A DNA stretch of 64,000 bases from JBGSUZ01 sp964404895 (GTDB lineage: Bacteria > Bacillota > Clostridia > Peptostreptococcales > Acidaminobacteraceae), in the NCBI GenBank assembly GCA_964404895.1, contig CAYOLV010000001.1, positions 434,001 through 498,000 of the forward strand, written 5' to 3'. Position 1 is the first letter of the stretch; every line of letters begins with the position of its first letter. The notes under the pieces were generated by a model. The model was not told where the DNA came from. It ran no database searches and was given only the letters and a program-made list of their open reading frames with translations. A program made the translations under genes and the position numbers. Shown piece by piece: positions 25,015 through 35,964 of this stretch.

Positions 25015-28000
25015 ATGAGAAAGTCAGAAAGTTCAAATATCAACCCTGTGAAAACCATTGAAAATACCTTTGCTAAAGCCATTATCAATACTATTCCGGA
25101 TATGTTCTTTTTAATTGATAAAGAGTATACAATCAGAGATTATAAAGCCAATGACGAGTCGGATTTATACGTTCAACCTGTATTTTTCTTAAACAAGAAA
25201 ATTCAAGAAGTATTGCCGGAAAACGTTGCAAATGCTTTTGAAACCTATGCTAATAGAGCTTTTGAAACTCACAAAATGCAAATCTTTGATTATCAATTAG
25301 ATTATCCTGATGGAGCACACTACTTTGAATGCCGTGTCAACAAAATTGAAGATCAAGAGAACTGTGTTGCAATTGTAAGAGAAAATACTGAAATATATGA
25401 ACATATAAGGCAGATTGAAAGGTCAGAGAAAAATTACAGACGTTTGTTTGAAAGTGCACCTTTTCCAATATTGATTCTCAATGCTGAGACCAGAAAAGTT
25501 ATTGAATACAATAGACGGGCATTTCAAAAATTTAATTTCAAAGATGAAGCGAACAAAGTCCCAGAGGCTTACTGTGCAGATATTCGTTCTTATAATATTT
25601 TCCTAGAGCAAGTGATTAAAAATCAGAATAACCGGGATTTTGAAGTCTTAATGATAGATCGGAGTGGCAACTCGTTTTGGGCACTGCTTTCAGGCATCAT
25701 GACCCAATATAAAAATCAGTCTTGTGTGCTGTTATCTGTGAATGACATCCGTAAGCAAAAAGATGCCGTGAGAAAATTAGAAGTTGAAAAAGAAAAATTA
25801 AGTGAGCGTATCAAAGAGAGAGAATGTATTGAAAAAATAAACAGTTTAACGGAAAACTACACACAAGATATTGAAGTGATTTCTGACAAAATTCTAGAAG
25901 CAATTCAGAACGGCTGGAAATACAGTGATATCACTGAAGTCTGTATCCAGATTGGCACCCAGAGGTATAAGACTTCTGGCTTTGCAGCAACACCTTGGAT
26001 GATGACTGCAGAAATCCACGAGGCGAAACCGTTTCCTGTAATCGTTCAAGTTGCCTATTTAGCTGAAAAGCCAAAGGAAGACGAAGGCCCATTTCTTAAT
26101 GAGGAACGCAACCTGATCAATAGAATCTGTATACGCCTGTCAGAATTTTTGGAAAAGCAATATTTAAAAATGGAGTTGGAAGAAAAGGAAGGTCTTTTCA
26201 ATATTGTCTTTAACAAAAGCGGCATTGGCATTGCTATTTTTGATCCGAAGACTAATCAAATTGTTTCAGTGAATCAAAGTGCAGCTGACATTCATGGCTA
26301 TCCAATAGATGAGTTTATGGACGTTGTTAATAATATGCTGCAATCGCAAAAATCTGTTTTTGTTGCTCAAAAAGAACTGTTTTATATGGGGGATTTGAAA
26401 GATAAATGCTTTGAGGTCACTCATTCTAAAAAAGATGGTACTTTGGTAGACTTAAAAATTCAGATTAATAAAGTTGAGTATGCAGGCAAAGAATATGGCT
26501 GCTTTATTTTAACGGACATTACAGAGCAAAAATCCATCTTGTCGCTGAACAAACTTCGTGCTGAAAATCTCGAAAGGGATAATCGCTTGATGTGGAGTAT
26601 CATTCAGTTAGAGAGTGACGGTATTATAGATATGGATCTCTATTTTAAGGATTTGACGGAGCTGATTGGCAAGTCCTATAAGATTGAACGGGTATCGATT
26701 TGGCTCTTTAACGAAGCAGAAACTGAGCTAAAATGTGTGAGTCAGTATGAGTTTCTTAAGGGTAAGCATTCTAATGGGGATATACTCAAAATTTCTGAGT
26801 TCGAAGCAGAACTGAACTATTTGAAAGTTGCTCGATTTATTGCCACTAGCAACCCTTTAAGCGATCCAAGAACAGCGGGATACGTGACACGTTACATAAT
26901 ACCGAATGGCATTACTGCTATGTTGGACTGTAGCATTACATCGAGTAACAGGCGCATTGGCACACTGTGTCTTGAAGTGGTTGATCGACCTTATGAATGG
27001 ACTGCTGAAGAGACTGCAAGAGCCTGTCAAATTGCAGAACACATTGGTATGACAGTATTGAATAAAGAACGTCTAGATTTTGCTGAAGCACTTAGAAAAA
27101 GTGAACTAGTATTAAAAAGAGCACAAGAAGTATCTCATACTGGACATTTGCTGTTTAATTTGAAAACTAACGAGCTTATTTGTTCTGAAGAAGTTTACCG
27201 AATTCTTGAAATACCAAGCGACACCCTAATCGATGCTGCAAAATTCTTATCAGTGATTTATGAAGATGATCTAGATCAAGTCAAACAATACTGGAAAGAG
27301 GCAGAAGAAAATCATTACTTCCAGATTGAACATCGGGTAAACACGCCTTCAGGTGTAAAATGGGTCGAAGAAAAAGCAACTTTAGAAAAAGATGCTCAGG
27401 GCAACTATTCGTTTAGTATTGGAACCATGCAAGATATTACAGAAAGAGTGAAAGCAGAGATAGAATTAAGTCAATATAGACAAAACTTAGAAGAAATGGT
27501 TGTTAAACGTACAGAAGAATTGGAAAAGGCTATGGAAATGGCAGAGAAGGCCAGTCAGGCCAAGTCCACGTTTATATCTAATATGAGCCACGAAATACGC
27601 ACGCCAATGAATGCCATCATTGGCTATACGCATTTGTTGAGCCGTGAGGCTACGACGGGCAAGCAAAAAATGCAATTAGAGAAAATTAAATACTCTTCTA
27701 TGCATTTACTTCAAATTATCAATGATATTTTAGATTTGTCAAAGATTGAAGCTAATCGCATGGTTTTTGAAACCACTGAGTTTGAATTGAGTCGACTAAT
27801 TGACCATATTAGTGAAATTGTGGAGGAGTCGGCGCATAAAAAATCATTAGATTTCTACGTAAATTTGAAACAAGTTCCCACTAGGTTGTATGGAGATGAA
27901 ACGCGAATCAGTCAAATAATTTTGAACTTAGTCAACAATGCAGTTAAATTTACTGAGAAAGGCAGTGTATCTCTAAATATTCGACAAGAGGAACTCTCTA

Positions 28001-29808
28001 AAGACGAAGAACGGTTTATGATGACCCAAAAGAATGGTGTTGTAGAGAAGTTCATCGCCCTCAGAATTGAAGTTAAAGATACTGGAATAGGTCTATCAGA
28101 AGAACAAATTGCTCGACTCTTTACAGAATTCAGTCAAGGGGATCTTTCTACAACAAGGGTGTACGGTGGAACGGGTTTGGGATTGGCAATTTGTAAAAAA
28201 ATGGTCGAGCTTCTTGGTGGTAAAATTGGTGTAGAGAGCCAAGTTGGAATAGGAAGCAGGTTTTGGGTTCGACTTCCAATTTTCTGTAAAGACAAAACCT
28301 CAACTTATAGCGTGAAACATTTTGAGGGCATGAGCGCATTGCTTATAGACGGTGATCCAGAGGCTATTGGAATCATGGGAAATATATTTGAAGAGTTTGG
28401 CGTTTATACTGAAAGTGCAAGTTCAATGGCAGAGGGGATTGAAAAAATAGCTGAAGCCAGTCAAGCGGGCACACCGTATGATCTTTTAGTCATTGATTAC
28501 AAAATGACTCAAATGGAAGGCGCAGAGATTGTTGAGCATGTCAAGGAACTGAACATGGCGACTTATCCTATTGTAATCATGGTGACATCCTCAGGAGATC
28601 ATTTAGAAGGTTTTAATGAAAGAGAGACAGATACTTTCCAAATAATTAACAAACCCGTCACTGCCTCTAAATTATTTGATGTTTTAAACCATAACATTTA
28701 TAAAAAAACAGTAATATCTCCAGAAATGAATGAAATGGATGTTCAATGGCGTTTTAATGTTTTAGGCGTTAAAAATATACTGTTGGCAGAAGACAACCCT
28801 ATCAACCGAGATGTGACATTGCAGATTTTAGATTTTGATAATTTAAAGATTACAACAGCTGAAAATGGTAAAGTGGCAGTTGAAATGGCACAAAAACAGG
28901 TATTTGACTTGGTCTTGATGGATGTGCAAATGCCTTTTATGGACGGTTTTGAGGCCACGCGCCTCATTCGTCAAATGCCAAACTGGAAACATGTGCCTAT
29001 TATTGCCATGACAGCCCATGCTTTTAAAGAAGATATAGACTTATGCTTAAATGCAGGCATGGATGACCATATATCTAAACCTATAGTCCCTCATAATCTG
29101 TACAGTATTTTACTCAAATGGCTTTCAGATTATGGAAGCGACCCTAATAAAAATGAAATGAATTATATGCCGCAGACTTACAAAAAGCAAATTTCACATT
29201 CAGATGAGGGACTTCAAATCATTGGGGGATTAGATTTGAAAATTGGTCTGAGAAGCCTTAATGGCCGCATTGAAAATTATGTCAAAATGTTGGATCAGTT
29301 TTATAAGGGCCATATTGAGGACGGGATTAACCTTTTAGAGTTAATTAATGAGGGCAACCGAAAGGCAATTTCTGAACGGGCCCACGCATTGAAAGGTGTA
29401 TCAGGAACCCTGGGGATTGTGGAGATTCAAGATATTTCTAAAGCTTTGGAAATAGGCGCAAAAGGGGACGTCAACTTGTCCGAATTGAAAGAAATGTGCA
29501 ATGAACTGATTGTAAAGTTAGATCGATTTAAAAAGGATTACACTGCTTATTTAAAGTCTCACAAGTCTTTACAAGACAAAGAAACTTTAACGGAAACTTG
29601 TAATCTGTCTGAACTTGGCATACTTTTAGCAAAGCTCGAAAATTTAGTTCGAACAAAAGACACAGGAGCCATTGACCTGATTGATGAGAATCGTAGTAAA
29701 TTAGAGGGTTGCTTAGGTGGTCGAGGTTTTGCTTTAATGGCATTAATTGACAACTTTGAATTTGAGTCGGCGGCGGTACTTCTACAAGAAATCAGAGATA
29801 CCTTTTAA
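25015..29808 (+). CDS. Giant hybrid sensor histidine kinase (PAS-GAF-HK-REC-REC-Hpt)
   Basis: This is a 1597-residue soluble hybrid kinase. The approximate order is PAS about 20-130, PAS 145-260, a GAF-like insert 262-385, PAS 395-515, GAF 530-690, PAS 700-815, HisKA with [12 protein letters not shown] (His 859), HATPase 920-1095 ([11 protein letters not shown] and [10 protein letters not shown]), REC 1107-1225 (phosphoacceptor in VIDYKM), REC 1253-1375 ([12 protein letters not shown]) and a terminal Hpt with [13 protein letters not shown] (His 1457). There is no membrane segment, so the signal is cytoplasmic. The ATG at 25015 follows TGGAGGTG; the open frame up to 24901 begins inside the preceding terminator and is rejected. 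A paralogue occurs at 58582. Confidence 0.95.
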   Translation: MRKSESSNINPVKTIENTFAKAIINTIPDMFFLIDKEYTIRDYKANDESDLYVQPVFFLNKKIQEVLPENVANAFETYANRAFETHKMQIFDYQLDYPDGAHYFECRVNKIEDQENCVAIVRENTEIYEHIRQIERSEKNYRRLFESAPFPILILNAETRKVIEYNRRAFQKFNFKDEANKVPEAYCADIRSYNIFLEQVIKNQNNRDFEVLMIDRSGNSFWALLSGIMTQYKNQSCVLLSVNDIRKQKDAVRKLEVEKEKLSERIKERECIEKINSLTENYTQDIEVISDKILEAIQNGWKYSDITEVCIQIGTQRYKTSGFAATPWMMTAEIHEAKPFPVIVQVAYLAEKPKEDEGPFLNEERNLINRICIRLSEFLEKQYLKMELEEKEGLFNIVFNKSGIGIAIFDPKTNQIVSVNQSAADIHGYPIDEFMDVVNNMLQSQKSVFVAQKELFYMGDLKDKCFEVTHSKKDGTLVDLKIQINKVEYAGKEYGCFILTDITEQKSILSLNKLRAENLERDNRLMWSIIQLESDGIIDMDLYFKDLTELIGKSYKIERVSIWLFNEAETELKCVSQYEFLKGKHSNGDILKISEFEAELNYLKVARFIATSNPLSDPRTAGYVTRYIIPNGITAMLDCSITSSNRRIGTLCLEVVDRPYEWTAEETARACQIAEHIGMTVLNKERLDFAEALRKSELVLKRAQEVSHTGHLLFNLKTNELICSEEVYRILEIPSDTLIDAAKFLSVIYEDDLDQVKQYWKEAEENHYFQIEHRVNTPSGVKWVEEKATLEKDAQGNYSFSIGTMQDITERVKAEIELSQYRQNLEEMVVKRTEELEKAMEMAEKASQAKSTFISNMSHEIRTPMNAIIGYTHLLSREATTGKQKMQLEKIKYSSMHLLQIINDILDLSKIEANRMVFETTEFELSRLIDHISEIVEESAHKKSLDFYVNLKQVPTRLYGDETRISQIILNLVNNAVKFTEKGSVSLNIRQEELSKDEERFMMTQKNGVVEKFIALRIEVKDTGIGLSEEQIARLFTEFSQGDLSTTRVYGGTGLGLAICKKMVELLGGKIGVESQVGIGSRFWVRLPIFCKDKTSTYSVKHFEGMSALLIDGDPEAIGIMGNIFEEFGVYTESASSMAEGIEKIAEASQAGTPYDLLVIDYKMTQMEGAEIVEHVKELNMATYPIVIMVTSSGDHLEGFNERETDTFQIINKPVTASKLFDVLNHNIYKKTVISPEMNEMDVQWRFNVLGVKNILLAEDNPINRDVTLQILDFDNLKITTAENGKVAVEMAQKQVFDLVLMDVQMPFMDGFEATRLIRQMPNWKHVPIIAMTAHAFKEDIDLCLNAGMDDHISKPIVPHNLYSILLKWLSDYGSDPNKNEMNYMPQTYKKQISHSDEGLQIIGGLDLKIGLRSLNGRIENYVKMLDQFYKGHIEDGINLLELINEGNRKAISERAHALKGVSGTLGIVEIQDISKALEIGAKGDVNLSELKEMCNELIVKLDRFKKDYTAYLKSHKSLQDKETLTETCNLSELGILLAKLENLVRTKDTGAIDLIDENRSKLEGCLGGRGFALMALIDNFEFESAAVLLQEIRDTF

Positions 29809-29853
29809 GAGGCACTAAAATCAGCAGAGCAAGAGCTGAGGAAGAGGTTAGAA

Positions 29854-31110
29854 ATGAGAATAGGTTATGCATGCTTGACCATTGGAGTTCAGGAAGCTGG
29901 ACTGAAAACTTGCAACATGAAAAATGCAGACGCCACTCGGTTGACAGCCCTTATTGAAAGCAATCTAAGGGCTCTCGAAAAAATAATCGACTATAATATT
30001 GCCAATGACATTCGACTGTTTCGGATCAGCTCAGATCTGATTCCCTTTGGGTCAAGCCCAGTCAATCCGCTGATATGGTGGGAAATTTTTCATGAAGATT
30101 TCCTGAGAATTGGCGAAAAGGTAAAGCAGAGTGGCATTCGGGTGTCCATGCACCCTGGACAATATACCGTCATAAATTCAAACAGTGACGACGTGGTTCA
30201 AAGAGCCATTTTAGATTTAGAATACCATGCACGGGTCTTAGACAGCATGGCGCTGAACAACGCCCATAAAATCATTTTGCATATTGGTGGGGTTTATAAT
30301 GACAAGGCAACAGCCATCAAGCGGTTTAATGAGTGTTATCAGACATTAAGCGACGCGGTTCAGCGGCGGCTGGTCATTGAAAATGACGACAAGTCCTATA
30401 CCATTTCAGAAGTGCTCCAAATTGGAGAAAATTTGAATATACCCGTAGTCTTTGATAATCTCCACAATCAGGTAAACCCCAGTGCAGAACCCCTAGACGA
30501 TGTCCATTGGATCAAACGATGTCAAAACACTTGGAAAGCAATAGATGGGCCTCAGAAAATTCATTATTCCCAACAAGATCTCTTAAAACCCCCAGGGGCT
30601 CATTCAACCACCATTAAGATTCGCAAATTTATGAACTTTTATGAAGACTTGAATCAAAGAGATTTGGACATCATGTTAGAGGTGAAGGATAAGAATCTTT
30701 CAGCAGTGAAATGCATTCTTTGCACCACAAAGGACTTAAACGCCAAAGAATTTGAGGTTCAGTGGGGTCTCTATAAATATTCGGTAATGGAAAATTCTCA
30801 GGAAGCTTACAAAGCACTGAGGCACCTTATGGGAGAAAAAGAGACCGGTTCAGCCCTGCTATTTTATGAGTGGATTGAAAAAGCCTTAGAAACTCAGGCC
30901 ACCCCAGTAGGCGCAGTAAATGCAGCCCTACATGTTTGGGGTTACTTTAAGGAAGTGGCAAGCGAGAAAGAAACAGCAGTTTTTTTGAGAGATATCAAGG
31001 CCTTCTCAGAAGGTAAAAAATCCCTTTCTGCAGTGAAAAATAATCTTTGGCGGTTGACAGTCAAATACAATGAAGGAGATCTGTTAAATTCTTTATACTT
31101 TTTCTTATAG
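29854..31110 (+). CDS. uvsE: UV-damage endonuclease UvsE with C-terminal DUF1722-like domain
   Basis: This 418-residue enzyme has UvdE/UvsE as its first 300 residues, a TIM-barrel metalloendonuclease that nicks 5' to UV photoproducts. It starts RIGYACLTIGV and carries RISSDLIPFGSS, SMHPGQYTV, ILHIGGVYNDK, LVIENDDKSY, VFDNLHNQVN and DIMLEVKDKN, supplying the usual metal-binding H, E and D residues. The extra C-terminal 110 residues are not part of the endonuclease core: residues 363-416 align without gaps with residues 253-306 of the DUF523-DUF1722 protein at 43332-44306 (18 identities in 54, including GYFK and SLS). A GAGGAAGAGG site is upstream. The fusion supports a DNA-repair link for DUF1722, which is inference. 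Confidence 0.93.
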   Translation: MRIGYACLTIGVQEAGLKTCNMKNADATRLTALIESNLRALEKIIDYNIANDIRLFRISSDLIPFGSSPVNPLIWWEIFHEDFLRIGEKVKQSGIRVSMHPGQYTVINSNSDDVVQRAILDLEYHARVLDSMALNNAHKIILHIGGVYNDKATAIKRFNECYQTLSDAVQRRLVIENDDKSYTISEVLQIGENLNIPVVFDNLHNQVNPSAEPLDDVHWIKRCQNTWKAIDGPQKIHYSQQDLLKPPGAHSTTIKIRKFMNFYEDLNQRDLDIMLEVKDKNLSAVKCILCTTKDLNAKEFEVQWGLYKYSVMENSQEAYKALRHLMGEKETGSALLFYEWIEKALETQATPVGAVNAALHVWGYFKEVASEKETAVFLRDIKAFSEGKKSLSAVKNNLWRLTVKYNEGDLLNSLYFFL

Positions 31111-31158
31111 AGTTAAAACTATATAATGAAGGTATATCAGTTTTAGGGAGGCTAAAGC

Positions 31159-32511
31159 ATGGACATTAAGGGGTTTAAAAGTGCACTGAGCAGCGAAGGA
31201 TTTTGTGACCTCAGGTACCAAGATTTTTCTGAAACAACGATTAAAGGCAGCAAGAGAGAAATTGACACCGTTTCAGTGACAAAGAAAAGCGGCGGAAATG
31301 TGAGAGTCATGACTGGTGGCGGCTTTGGGACATTTTGCTTTAACAATCCAGCCGATGTGGCTTTTGCCATGAAAGAAGCTAAGTTGGCAAGCGACTTGAT
31401 TGAAGGCCATTGTCCTCTGGAAAATATGGAAATTAACGTTGACCATGTGAAGGTACAATCCAAAATGGATCCTCGCCAAGTCGCTATTGAAGACAAAAAG
31501 GAAATGTTAAACGCATACATTACCTTAATTATGGACTACGAAGGCATTGCTAATTTAGAAACTGAGTATTATGAACAGTTTACAGATACATTAATTATCA
31601 ATAATAGAGGCACAGAGGTCAGACAAGAAGAACTGATCTGCGGTGTTAGCTTTAGAATAACTTCAAAGCGAGGGGATTTGACACAAATTACTCGCTTATC
31701 TCTAGGGGGCTCAGAAGATTATAGCCAGCTTTTGAATCAGAAGGAAGTGGTTCTGGCAAAGGCAAAGCAATCAGTAGATTTATTAGATGCTGAACCTGTG
31801 GTCGGAGGCAACTACGATGTGGTCTTAGACCCAGATGTCAGCGGTTTATTCATTCATGAAGCTTTTGGCCATTTAAGTGAATCTGATAATTTGATTGGAA
31901 ACGAAGTGTTAGCAAAGACCATGACCTTAGGTTCTGCCTTTTCAGTGCCTGAATTCAATGTCATTGACGATCCAACCCTTGTCGGACACCCTGGAAGCTA
32001 TGTGTACGACCATGAAGGCACCAAGGCGAAACGCATTCAATTGATTAAAGACGGCAAACTCAGTGGCAGACTTCATTCCCTTGAAAGTGCTAATCGTTTA
32101 AATGAAATGCCAACAGGTCACTCCAGAGCAAAACACTTTGGTTTTACCCCAATCGTGAGAATGGGCAATATCTACATCGATAAAGACTGTCATAGTTTAG
32201 AAGAAATGATTGGCTCTATTGATAAGGGTCTCTACTTATTCGGCTCCGCAGGTGGACAAACCAATGGGGACACCTTTACTTTTGCTGTACAAGGAGCTTA
32301 TAAAATCGAAAAAGGTGAAATTAAAGGGATGGTAAGGGATTTGGCTCTCACAGGTCAGCTCTTTACGACCCTTAATAATATTGAAATGATCGGAGACGAA
32401 GTAGAATTCTGCAAATCTGGTGGCTGCGGTAAAGGGGGTCAAATCCTGATCAAGTCAGGCAAAGGCTCTGCGCCAATCAAAATCAAAAACATGGGCATAG
32501 GAGGCAAATAG
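31159..32511 (+). CDS. tldD: TldD-type metallopeptidase
   Basis: This 450-residue cytoplasmic metallopeptidase subunit carries the zinc motif H-E-x-x-x-H (FIHEAFGHLSESD, His 233), so it is the catalytic TldD partner. Other family marks are VYDHEGTKAKR and GMVRDLALTGQ near the C terminus. The E. coli TldD/TldE complex degrades unfolded peptides and matures microcin B17. A GGGAGG site precedes the ATG, with TATAAT at 31121-31126 as a possible promoter element. The partner gene tldE starts two bases after its stop. Confidence 0.95.
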   Translation: MDIKGFKSALSSEGFCDLRYQDFSETTIKGSKREIDTVSVTKKSGGNVRVMTGGGFGTFCFNNPADVAFAMKEAKLASDLIEGHCPLENMEINVDHVKVQSKMDPRQVAIEDKKEMLNAYITLIMDYEGIANLETEYYEQFTDTLIINNRGTEVRQEELICGVSFRITSKRGDLTQITRLSLGGSEDYSQLLNQKEVVLAKAKQSVDLLDAEPVVGGNYDVVLDPDVSGLFIHEAFGHLSESDNLIGNEVLAKTMTLGSAFSVPEFNVIDDPTLVGHPGSYVYDHEGTKAKRIQLIKDGKLSGRLHSLESANRLNEMPTGHSRAKHFGFTPIVRMGNIYIDKDCHSLEEMIGSIDKGLYLFGSAGGQTNGDTFTFAVQGAYKIEKGEIKGMVRDLALTGQLFTTLNNIEMIGDEVEFCKSGGCGKGGQILIKSGKGSAPIKIKNMGIGGK

Positions 32512-32512
32512 C

Positions 32513-33829
32513 ATGAGAGAGATTCTTGAAGGGGCGTTAAAAGTCTGCGACAGTGCAGAAGTTTACTATAGAGAAATTTTGAGTACCACAGTCTCCATTG
32601 AACGGGGCAAAATTCAAGAAATTTTATCCAATAAGAAAAACGAAGTATCTTTAAGAATTGTAAAAGATGGGAATATGGGAACGGCAGTTGCCACCAGCCT
32701 TGAAGACGAAACTTTGATTGAGCGGGCGTTGATATCGTTGAAACATCAAAAGTCTGAGCCTATTGAGTTTCCAAACGAACCTATGAGCGATGTCTACTGC
32801 GATTCAGCCGAAGTCAAAGAGATGACTACGGAAGAGTTGGTTGAATTTGCTATGGGCGTTTCCAACAGACTCAAAGAAACTGCACCAGATGTAGCAACAG
32901 GAGTCTATGTCAGCAAAGAAATCAAAGGTGTCCGACTCATGAATAGTGCAGGTTTTGATGACGGTTATGAATATACCAATGTTCTTTTAGGCATGAATAC
33001 TTACAATGAACAAGGTTTTTACGGTGCAGTAAAAGAATATGCCACAGCAAAATTGCCAACGGTGAGACAAGCAGACATCGACAAATTGATTTTTAGACAC
33101 CGCTTGGATGAAAAGCCCGTTTCCCTTGGAAATGAAAGAATGCCAGTTATCTTCACAGGAAATGTTATGGGTGCTCTTATGCTGAGAGTCCTTGGCGGCG
33201 TAAACGGGGGCAATGTTGTTAAGGAGCTGTCTCCTCTAATTGGCAAAATAGACATGCCTATTTTTTCAGATAAAATTACCATTCGAGACGACGGAGGCAT
33301 GCCTTTTGGCTGCAACTCCTTTAAGTTTGATGATGAAGGCGTTCGTGCTCGAAATACCACCCTTTTTGAAAAAGGGGTTTTAAGAAACTATTTGCTGAAT
33401 ATCGGACAAGCTAAGAAACTCGACATGAAACCAACAGGTAACGCCGTTAAACGCACCCTGTTCTCAAAAGAAATTGAAGATGCCCCATCAGTGTTTGATA
33501 CCAATATGGTCATTGAGGGAGACTCCGTTCCAGACGAAGAGATCATTAAAAGCGTGAAACGCGGACTTCTGATTACAGGCGTTATGGGTGCTCATACGGG
33601 TAATATTATTCAAGGCGAATTCTCACTAAATATTTCTTCAGGCTTCCTTATTGAAAACGGGGAACTGGTGGGGAAAGTGAAAGGCTGTATGATTGCAGGC
33701 AATATCTATGATCTGTTCAAGAATGTTGAAGCGGTTGGCTCAGAATATGAAGTCATGAGAAGTATTTTCTACAACATGGGTTATTCCCCAATGGTACTGT
33801 TCAGCGAGGCTAATATTGTAGGTCAATAG
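32513..33829 (+). CDS. tldE: TldE/PmbA-type subunit
   Basis: This 438-residue protein of the PmbA/TldE family lacks the HExxxH motif and is the non-catalytic partner of TldD. Recognisable segments are SIERGKIQEILSNKK near the N terminus, IRDDGGMPFGCNSFKFDDEGV and HTGNIIQGEFSLNIS near the C terminus. The gene begins two bases after tldD and has a GGAGG site inside the end of tldD, so the two form an operon. No substrate-peptide gene is next to them. Confidence 0.94.
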   Translation: MREILEGALKVCDSAEVYYREILSTTVSIERGKIQEILSNKKNEVSLRIVKDGNMGTAVATSLEDETLIERALISLKHQKSEPIEFPNEPMSDVYCDSAEVKEMTTEELVEFAMGVSNRLKETAPDVATGVYVSKEIKGVRLMNSAGFDDGYEYTNVLLGMNTYNEQGFYGAVKEYATAKLPTVRQADIDKLIFRHRLDEKPVSLGNERMPVIFTGNVMGALMLRVLGGVNGGNVVKELSPLIGKIDMPIFSDKITIRDDGGMPFGCNSFKFDDEGVRARNTTLFEKGVLRNYLLNIGQAKKLDMKPTGNAVKRTLFSKEIEDAPSVFDTNMVIEGDSVPDEEIIKSVKRGLLITGVMGAHTGNIIQGEFSLNISSGFLIENGELVGKVKGCMIAGNIYDLFKNVEAVGSEYEVMRSIFYNMGYSPMVLFSEANIVGQ

Positions 33830-33902
33830 AGATGATGAAAAGGGGTAAATAAGAAAAAGGGAAAGCAGAAAACGGACAAATAGGGAAAAAGGAGTTGTTG
33901 TT

Positions 33903-34685
33903 ATGGCTTTATCAAACAATCAAATTCTAATACCTCAAGAGGGCTGGATAGATGTCAGCGATACTGTCAAAGTGAGTACCAGTCATTTTGAAGAATGTAA
34001 CATGGCGTTAGTCCATTCAGAGGGTGAGGGCCTATTGGTTGACACCGGGTATGAACCGCCAGAAACTCAGCGAATGCTGGACTATATCCATCAAAACAGT
34101 ATTCAGCTTAAGGGCATTATCATCACCCATCACCATGAAGATCATGACGGGAATTTAAAGGATTTTGAACCTTTGACAAAAACACTTTGGGATCCTAAAA
34201 ATACTGTTGAGGGTCAAAAGCTCACAGTGGGTAAAAAGACCCTGAGCATTCTCCATACGCCAGGACATTTTCCCGAAGGGGACTTGAGTGTCCTTGTAGA
34301 GGACGAAAGCGTCCTGATTTCGGGTGATGTTTTATATGCATGCTTGCCGCCTCAATTATGTTATGGCGCAAAACCCGTTGTGCTTAGAGAAACAATAGAT
34401 CGCATTGCTAAAGCCCAGTACCGCTGGATTATACCGGGACATGGAAAAATTTTGTCAGGTCAGATGATGACCGATATGGCACTGGGTTATATAGATGAAT
34501 TATACAGATGTCTGAATAAAGTTATTTCATCTGGTGGGCAATTGGAAGAGGCTTTAAAAATCAGCCTTGACTCTTGCATTAGCCATCGGGACTGGATGGT
34601 AGACGAACCAGCGCTGGACCTTCATAGACAAAATATTGAGGAATTATTTGAGAGTCTGTCAATGATGAGAGATTCAAACTGTTGA
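33903..34685 (+). CDS. MBL-fold metallo-hydrolase
   Basis: This is a 260-residue metallo-beta-lactamase-fold hydrolase. The metal motif THHHEDHDG is at residues 75-83, with LHTPGHFPEGDLSV and LISGDVLYA supplying the further His and Asp. The C-terminal WIIPGHGK provides the last histidine. It lacks a flavodoxin domain, so it is not a flavodiiron protein. It precedes the FAD oxidoreductase by 16 bases and is probably in one transcript with it. The substrate is unknown; thioester or lactone hydrolysis is common in this family. Confidence 0.9.
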   Translation: MALSNNQILIPQEGWIDVSDTVKVSTSHFEECNMALVHSEGEGLLVDTGYEPPETQRMLDYIHQNSIQLKGIIITHHHEDHDGNLKDFEPLTKTLWDPKNTVEGQKLTVGKKTLSILHTPGHFPEGDLSVLVEDESVLISGDVLYACLPPQLCYGAKPVVLRETIDRIAKAQYRWIIPGHGKILSGQMMTDMALGYIDELYRCLNKVISSGGQLEEALKISLDSCISHRDWMVDEPALDLHRQNIEELFESLSMMRDSNC

Positions 34686-34701
34686 ATAAGGGGTGTAGGG
34701 T

Positions 34702-35892
34702 ATGAGACTTCTAATTATTGGCAATGGCATTGCCGCACAATCTGCAGCAGAAACTTACCGAAAATTGAATGCCGAAGATGAAATTCTGATGGTGTCAGAT
34801 GAGCATCATTTGACCTATCAGCGGATCAAATTGTCCCATTACCTCAGCAAACCGGAATTTGAAGACGATGAATTACTGGTAAAACCTGCTTCATGGTACG
34901 AAGAAAAGAAAATAGAAGTTAAATTAAACACAAAGGTCATACACATCGACTTTGATCAAAAACAAGTGAAAACTTTGGCGGGAGAAATGTTAAGCTATGA
35001 CAAACTTCTTTTGGCCACTGGCGCTCATGCGTTTATGCCTCCAATCAAAGGGGCAGATAAAGATGGGGTGTTTGCCCTCAGAACTATAGAAGACCTTAAA
35101 TCCATATTAACTTACGTGAAGGATCGAAATCATGTGGTGATTATTGGGGGCGGTCTTTTAGGCTTAGAAGCAGCTCAAGGCTTGGTAGAACTAGGTAAAA
35201 AAGTGACTGTTTTAGAATTTTTCCCATATTTATTGCCGCGTCAAATGGATCAAGAAATGTCCAAGGTGGTACAGCGACAATTAGAGGCTGAGGGCATTCA
35301 GTTTGCCCTAGAACGGACTTGTGGGGAAATACTGGGAGACCAACAGGTCAGCGGTATATTATTCGGCAGCGGCGAAACCATGGCGGCAGACGCTATTATT
35401 GTTTCGGCAGGTGTCAGACCCAATCTAGCCCTTTTCAATGAAACTGCTCTTGCAATGAACAAAGGGGTTATTGTCAACGAGCGGATGCAAACCAATCTCC
35501 AAGACGTGTATGCCGCAGGGGATGTGGCTGAATACAACGGCGTAGTCTTTGGACTTTGGATTGCTGCCAACGAACATGGCCGAATCGCTGGATCTAATAT
35601 GGCAGGAAAAGAGATGGTTTACGCCGCCCCTCAAATGGTCACGACCCTTACTATAGGAGAGGTGAAGATGTTCTCTGCAGGAGACGTTTCTGAGCCTGAG
35701 TCTACCATCACATGGCAATCTGAAAACAGTTTCCACCGACTGTATGTCAAACAAGGGCATGTGGTTGGCGCTGTTTTAACGGGTGACATGGCACTTATGT
35801 TAAAAGCAAAAAACATGGCGGTAAAACATAAGGAAGTACCTGCTTTTGAAGGCAGTGAAGAAGAGTTGTTCATGAAGCTCATGGAAGCTTAA
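34702..35892 (+). CDS. NAD(P)H/FAD oxidoreductase (rubredoxin-reductase-like)
   Basis: This 396-residue two-dinucleotide-binding flavoprotein has the first FAD motif LIIGNGIAAQSAA and the FAD segment LLATGAHAFMPP, then the NAD motif VIIGGGLLGLEAAQG and the C-terminal FAD motif VYAAGDVAEY. The best match from memory is the NADH:rubredoxin oxidoreductase or NADH oxidase branch of clostridia. There is no redox-active CxxC. It follows the MBL-fold gene, and a strong terminator follows it. Its electron acceptor is unknown; rubredoxin is only a suggestion. Confidence 0.9.
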   Translation: MRLLIIGNGIAAQSAAETYRKLNAEDEILMVSDEHHLTYQRIKLSHYLSKPEFEDDELLVKPASWYEEKKIEVKLNTKVIHIDFDQKQVKTLAGEMLSYDKLLLATGAHAFMPPIKGADKDGVFALRTIEDLKSILTYVKDRNHVVIIGGGLLGLEAAQGLVELGKKVTVLEFFPYLLPRQMDQEMSKVVQRQLEAEGIQFALERTCGEILGDQQVSGILFGSGETMAADAIIVSAGVRPNLALFNETALAMNKGVIVNERMQTNLQDVYAAGDVAEYNGVVFGLWIAANEHGRIAGSNMAGKEMVYAAPQMVTTLTIGEVKMFSAGDVSEPESTITWQSENSFHRLYVKQGHVVGAVLTGDMALMLKAKNMAVKHKEVPAFEGSEEELFMKLMEA

Positions 35893-35922
35893 GCTATCCA
35901 GCACTGAGACAAGTAAATTATA

Positions 35923-35953
35923 AAAAAGCCCCAGCACTTTCGTGCTGGGGCTC
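35923..35953. terminator. Bidirectional terminator between oxidoreductase and hsp20
   Basis: AGCCCCAGCAC pairs with GTGCTGGGGCT across a TTTC loop (35927-35952), flanked by AAAAAA on the left. It lies between convergent genes and can serve both; the strongest T-run is for the minus-strand hsp20 transcript. Confidence 0.85.
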
Positions 35954-35964
35954 TTTACATGATG

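Noticed and set aside
33019..33360. Minus-strand open frame of 113 codons inside tldE
   Set aside because: It is a shadow of a well-conserved gene, with no ribosome site or recognisable domain.
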